From Phycisphaeraceae bacterium (GTDB lineage: Bacteria; Planctomycetota; Phycisphaerae; Phycisphaerales; SM1A02): 64,000 nucleotides of DNA. The notes below the pieces were generated by a model. That model was not told the origin of the DNA, searched no databases, and saw only the letters and a program-made list of their open reading frames with translations. The stretch is taken from NCBI GenBank assembly GCA_019636755.1, contig JAHBWZ010000003.1:1-64000 (forward strand). The letters run 5' to 3'. Below are positions 63,446 through 64,000 of the stretch, in pieces. The stretch's first letter is position 1. Each line of letters starts with the position of its first letter. The position numbers and the translations under genes were made by a program.

Positions 63446-64000
63446 ATGTCACGCGAGGACGACCCCGGGATTCTGCGCGATCTGCAGCCGTTCGACGAGC
63501 ACAACCGGCGGCTGCTCGACGCCGTGCATCCGTCGTCGTGGACGAACCCGGCGCCGGACGGGCGCTACAACATGGTCGTCGTCGGCGCGGGGACGGCCGG
63601 CCTGGTCACGGCCGCCGGCGCGGCCGGGCTTGGCGCGAAGGTCGCGCTCATCGAGCGCAGGCTCATGGGCGGCGACTGCCTCAACTTCGGATGCGTGCCC
63701 AGCAAGGCGCTGATCCGCGCCGCGCGGGCCGCGGCGGAGGTGCGCGATGCAGGGCGCCTGGGCGTCGTCGGTACCGGCGACGCCGCCACGGACTTCCCCG
63801 CGGTGATGGAGCGCATGCGGGCGATCCGGGCCCGCATCGCGCCGCACGACTCCGCGGCGCGGTTCCGCTCGCTCGGGATCGACGTCTACATCGGGGAGGC
63901 GGCGTTCACCGGGCCGGACACCGTGCAGGTGGGAGGCCGCACGCTGCGCTTCGCGCGGGCGTGCATCGCCACCGGCGGCCGGCCGGTCGTTCCGCCGGTG
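63446..64000 (+). CDS. mercuric-reductase-like FAD disulfide oxidoreductase, N-terminal part
   Basis: 185 codons run off the right edge. After MSREDDPGILRDLQPFDEHN, an N-terminal extension of ~50 residues, comes the FAD-binding motif MVVVGAGTAGLVTAAGAAGL and the redox-active pair MGGDCLNFGCVPSKALIRAA (CLNFGC). FPAVMERMRAIRARIAPHD and IATGGRPVVPPV follow. The family includes MerA, dihydrolipoamide dehydrogenase and several unassigned enzymes annotated as mercuric reductase. The N-terminal extension and neighbours match the flavoprotein often found next to TVP38/TMEM64 and DUF547 genes rather than true MerA. The C-terminal Cys pair of MerA cannot be checked. ATG 63446 has GGAG seven bases upstream. 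Confidence 0.88.
   Translation, partial: MSREDDPGILRDLQPFDEHNRRLLDAVHPSSWTNPAPDGRYNMVVVGAGTAGLVTAAGAAGLGAKVALIERRLMGGDCLNFGCVPSKALIRAARAAAEVRDAGRLGVVGTGDAATDFPAVMERMRAIRARIAPHDSAARFRSLGIDVYIGEAAFTGPDTVQVGGRTLRFARACIATGGRPVVPPV

Noticed and set aside
63446-64000. True mercuric reductase (merA) call
   Set aside because: Only the N-terminal part is visible and the MerA-specific C-terminal Cys pair cannot be checked. Context favours the unassigned mercuric-reductase-like group.

Overview
This is a high-GC bacterial chromosome window, most likely from a Planctomycetota member of the Phycisphaerae. That placement is inferred. It rests on several secreted proteins ending in paired dockerin-like motifs of the type ADLDGSG-x-V-x-F-x-DLL-x-LL-xx-WGPC, on DCNGNGIPDECDIASG calcium-binding-type repeats, on GACC cysteine modules, on a membrane protein with a C-terminal CxxC...CSECG ribbon, and on the futalosine menaquinone enzyme MqnE. 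No rRNA, tRNA, CRISPR array, transposase or integrase was seen.

Layout. 1-4.0 kb (minus strand): two 5'-truncated RHS/YD-repeat fragments, each preceded by a diverged copy of the same ~0.65 kb non-coding repeat with internal inverted repeats. The better preserved fragment is coupled by an ATGA overlap to a membrane protein. 4.5-6.7 kb: a DUF1080 glycoside hydrolase-like protein and mqnE. 7.1-10.4 kb: a coiled-coil Wzz-like membrane protein and two unknown genes. 10.7-19.0 kb: a MOSC-MobA fusion, a methyltransferase divergent from an osmoprotectant ABC transporter, a YdeP-type molybdopterin oxidoreductase and NhaA. 19.3-22.2 kb: a Ser/Thr kinase with tetratricopeptide-like repeats. 22.2-23.4 kb and 30.7-31.3 kb: gene-free tracts with G/C-rich hairpin repeats of one family, lying upstream of secreted dockerin-type proteins (23.7-27.1 and 31.5-34.9 kb). 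Between them lie a MarR-YceI operon with a clear promoter and operator, a membrane protein and a formyltransferase-like protein.

35.2-45.1 kb is a copper/silver-type efflux island: a Cys-rich peptide, an outer-membrane channel, an adaptor with two DUF3347 domains, a very long CusA-like pump, a triple CCxGC metallochaperone-like protein and an HMA-MauE fusion. Most are joined by ATGA overlaps. 45.2-47.7 kb is a deoC-aldehyde dehydrogenase pair. 47.8-53.2 kb holds two large secreted proteins, one with 23 cysteine modules. An sdhB gene without visible partners follows, then a UbiA-type prenyltransferase with a GT-C-like membrane protein.

57.0-64.0 kb (plus strand, largely overlapping starts): an ArsM-type methyltransferase, pstSCAB, a VTT(TVP38/TMEM64)-DUF547 fusion and the start of a mercuric-reductase-like flavoprotein. 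I read this as an arsenic/phosphate handling locus, possibly of the arsenosugar type, continuing past the right edge. It is the strongest candidate here for an interesting system. The hairpin repeat family, the RHS cassettes and a heptanucleotide repeat that splits a secreted gene from its best start codon are the other main points.
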